The notes beneath the pieces were generated by a model. That model did no database searches. It was not told the origin of the DNA and saw nothing but the letters and a program-made list of their open reading frames with translations. A stretch of DNA of 64,000 nt. Origin: Cronobacter muytjensii ATCC 51329 (lineage in GTDB: Bacteria > Pseudomonadota > Gammaproteobacteria > Enterobacterales > Enterobacteriaceae). The DNA is taken from NCBI RefSeq assembly GCF_001277195.1, contig NZ_CP012268.1:4154001-4218000 (forward strand), in the 5' to 3' direction. Of this stretch, positions 61,819 through 64,000 are shown in pieces (positions within the stretch are counted from its first letter, which is position 1; every line of letters starts with the position of its first letter). Made by a program: the position numbers and the translations under genes.

Positions 61819-61936
61819 TGGCGCAACCACGCGTCAACAGCCTGGTTTTGGACGTGGATTGAGGCTGTATATCTGGCGGTCAACGGGTATACTGACCGCT
61901 TCCAAATAAACCCACTCGTATCGCGTGCGAAATCAT

Positions 61937-62848
61937 ATGCAAAAGTTTGATACCAGGACCTTTCAGGGCCTGATCCTGACCTTACAGGATTACTGGGCTC
62001 GTCAGGGCTGCACCATCGTTCAACCTCTGGACATGGAAGTCGGCGCCGGCACCTCCCACCCGATGACCTGCCTGCGGGCGCTGGGCCCGGAGCCTATCGC
62101 CGCCGCTTATGTTCAGCCTTCTCGTCGCCCGACCGATGGCCGCTACGGCGAAAACCCCAACCGTTTACAGCACTACTACCAGTTCCAGGTGATCATCAAG
62201 CCGTCGCCGGACAATATTCAGGAGCTGTATCTGGGGTCGCTTAAAGAGCTGGGTATGGACCCGACCATTCATGATATTCGCTTCGTCGAAGACAACTGGG
62301 AAAACCCGACGCTCGGCGCCTGGGGCCTCGGCTGGGAAGTGTGGCTGAACGGCATGGAAGTCACGCAGTTCACTTACTTCCAGCAGGTTGGCGGCCTGGA
62401 GTGCAAACCGGTGACTGGCGAAATCACTTACGGTCTTGAGCGTCTTGCCATGTACATCCAGGGCGTAGACAGCGTTTACGACCTGGTGTGGAGCGACGGC
62501 CCGCTCGGCAAAACCACTTACGGCGACGTGTTCCATCAGAACGAAGTGGAGCAATCCACCTATAACTTCGAATACGCCGACGTGGATTTCCTCTTTACCT
62601 GCTTTGAGCAGTACGAAAAAGAAGCCCAACAGCTGCTGGCGCTGGAAAACCCGCTGCCGCTGCCTGCTTATGAACGTATTCTGAAAGCCGCCCACAGCTT
62701 CAACCTGCTGGACGCGCGCAAGGCTATCTCGGTGACCGAGCGCCAGCGCTACATTCTGCGTATCCGCACGCTGACCAAAGCTGTGGCCGAAGCCTACTAC
62801 GCCTCCCGCGAGGCGCTGGGCTTCCCGATGTGCAACAGAAATAAATAA
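61937..62848 (+). CDS. glyQ: Glycyl-tRNA synthetase alpha subunit
   Basis: Catalytic subunit of the bacterial alpha2-beta2 glycyl-tRNA synthetase. The 303-residue protein starts MQKFDTRTFQGLILTLQDYW and has the class II core with MEVGAGTSHPMTCLRALGPEP, QPSRRPTDGRYGENPNRLQH and GGLECKPVTGEITYGLERLAMY. Four upstream in-frame codons from another ATG are less likely. glyS follows nine bases after the stop. Confidence 0.97.
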   Translation: MQKFDTRTFQGLILTLQDYWARQGCTIVQPLDMEVGAGTSHPMTCLRALGPEPIAAAYVQPSRRPTDGRYGENPNRLQHYYQFQVIIKPSPDNIQELYLGSLKELGMDPTIHDIRFVEDNWENPTLGAWGLGWEVWLNGMEVTQFTYFQQVGGLECKPVTGEITYGLERLAMYIQGVDSVYDLVWSDGPLGKTTYGDVFHQNEVEQSTYNFEYADVDFLFTCFEQYEKEAQQLLALENPLPLPAYERILKAAHSFNLLDARKAISVTERQRYILRIRTLTKAVAEAYYASREALGFPMCNRNK

Positions 62849-62857
62849 GAGGCTGCC

Positions 62858-64000
62858 ATGTCTGAGAAAACTTTTCTGGTGGAGATTGGCACTGAAGAGC
62901 TGCCACCAAAAGCCCTGCGCAGCCTGGCGGAATCCTTCGCTGCGAACTTTACTGCTGAACTGGACGCTGCGGGCCTGACCCACGGCGTTGTAAGCTGGTT
63001 TGCAGCGCCGCGTCGCCTGGCGCTGAAAGTGGCGAATCTGAGCGCGTCGCAGCCGGATCGCGAAGTTGAAAAACGCGGCCCGGCGGTCTCTGCGGCGTTT
63101 GACGCCGAGGGCAACCCGAGCAAAGCGGCGGAAGGCTGGGCGCGCGGCTGTGGTATTACGGTCGGAGAGGCTGAACGCCTGGTGACCGATAAAGGCGAGT
63201 GGCTGATGTATCGCGCCCATGTGAAAGGTGAAAGCGCGCAGGCGCTGCTGCCGAACATGGTCAGCGTCGCGCTCTCTAAATTGCCTATCCCGAAACTGAT
63301 GCGCTGGGGCGCGTCCGAGGTGCAGTTCGTGCGCCCGGTACACACCGTGACGCTGCTGCTGGACGATGAAGTGCTGCCGGCGACCATCCTGGGCATTCAG
63401 TCTGACCGCGTGATCCGTGGCCACCGCTTTATGGGCGAGCCGGAATTCACCATCGACCACGCCGAGCAGTATCCGCAGATCCTGCTGGAGCGCGGCAAAG
63501 TCATCGCCGACTACAACGCGCGTAAAGCTAAAATTCAGCAGGACGCCGAAGCCGCGGCCGCGAAAATCGGCGGCAATGCCGATCTGAGCGATAGCCTGCT
63601 GGAAGAAGTCACCTCGCTGGTGGAATGGCCGGTCGTACTGACCGCGAAATTCGAAGAGAAATTCCTGGCAGTGCCGGCGGAAGCGCTGGTCTACACCATG
63701 AAGGGCGACCAGAAGTATTTCCCGGTTTACGGCACCGACGGCAAACTGCTGCCGAACTTTATCTTTGTGGCGAATATTGAGTCCAGAGATCCGCACCAGA
63801 TTATTTCCGGTAACGAAAAAGTGGTGCGTCCGCGTCTGGCGGATGCCGAGTTCTTCTTCAATACCGACCGTAAAAAACGCCTGGAAGACAACCTGCCGCG
63901 TCTTGAAACCGTGCTGTTCCAGCAACAGCTCGGTACGCTGCGCGATAAAACCGACCGCATTCAGGCGCTTTCCGGTTGGATTGCCAGTCAGATTGGCGCA
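62858..64000 (+). CDS. glyS: Glycyl-tRNA synthetase beta subunit (partial, cut by window end)
   Basis: tRNA-binding partner of GlyQ. The first 381 codons are present with no stop, beginning MSEKTFLVEIGTEELPPKAL and including RWGASEVQFVRPVHTVTLLLD, DRVIRGHRFMG and DADAEFFF-type sequence near the edge (LADAEFFFNTDRKK). The full protein is about 690 residues in relatives, so a bit over half is here. The start ATG at 62858 has AAGAGG upstream. Confidence 0.97.
   Translation, partial: MSEKTFLVEIGTEELPPKALRSLAESFAANFTAELDAAGLTHGVVSWFAAPRRLALKVANLSASQPDREVEKRGPAVSAAFDAEGNPSKAAEGWARGCGITVGEAERLVTDKGEWLMYRAHVKGESAQALLPNMVSVALSKLPIPKLMRWGASEVQFVRPVHTVTLLLDDEVLPATILGIQSDRVIRGHRFMGEPEFTIDHAEQYPQILLERGKVIADYNARKAKIQQDAEAAAAKIGGNADLSDSLLEEVTSLVEWPVVLTAKFEEKFLAVPAEALVYTMKGDQKYFPVYGTDGKLLPNFIFVANIESRDPHQIISGNEKVVRPRLADAEFFFNTDRKKRLEDNLPRLETVLFQQQLGTLRDKTDRIQALSGWIASQIGA

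Noticed and set aside
62165..63925. 586-codon minus-strand open frame
   Set aside because: It lies antisense to glyQ and glyS, whose conserved motifs are intact; GC-rich codon use creates such frames.

Overview
The window is a piece of a gamma-proteobacterial chromosome of the family Enterobacteriaceae. Its core genes (secB-gpsA-cysE, cpxPRA, fieF, pfkA, glyQS, xylFGHR/xylAB, selC) read as close homologues of the Escherichia coli genes. GC-rich codon use and a gene order that differs from E. coli at several joints point to Cronobacter or a near relative; that genus call is inference.

Layout. (1) 1-10.3 kb is housekeeping: grxC-secB-gpsA-cysE, trmL, the Cpx envelope-stress locus with cpxP and the CpxQ 3'UTR small RNA, fieF, pfkA, sbp and cdh. 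(2) 10.4-27.6 kb is accessory metabolism and regulation: a DASS-type anion transporter, periplasmic HiuH divergent from the HprRS redox two-component system with a shared operator, a CPBP membrane protein, a LysR/MFS/alcohol-dehydrogenase/cupin cluster, a TPR-bearing glycosyltransferase, a periplasmic-type aldehyde oxidoreductase operon (paoABCD plus a MocA-like cytidylyltransferase) whose PaoA has lost its Tat signal, and an aldo/keto reductase with a divergent TetR regulator. (3) 27.8-29.3 kb is an AT-rich orphan type VI secretion module: Hcp, a Tlde1-like L,D-transpeptidase effector, and a membrane immunity protein broken by a T8 tract. (4) 29.3-41.6 kb is a P4-type phage satellite in the 3' end of selC, bounded by 21-bp direct repeats. 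It carries int, vis/alpA, a Kil/Icd-like gene, orf106, the alpha primase-helicase, iterons, sid, an ogr/delta-type activator, psu and a cos-like site. It has two cargo loci. One is a peptidoglycan-binding lysozyme-like toxin with a LprI-like periplasmic immunity partner, between alpha and the left repeat. The other is a large P-loop ATPase with a Swt1-like HEPN C-terminus, in the psu-int interval. (5) 42-64 kb is again core sugar and translation genes: yicJI, avtA, malS, bax, xylRHGF/xylAB, an isochorismatase-GlxA regulator pair, wecH, ysaB, glyQ and the start of glyS.

The strongest candidates for something undescribed are the HEPN-ATPase at 38.2-40.2 kb, which lies where P4 satellites are known to carry antiviral systems, and the toxin/immunity pair carried by the same satellite beside an orphan Hcp cluster. 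No CRISPR array or rRNA gene was seen; the only tRNA recognised is selC.
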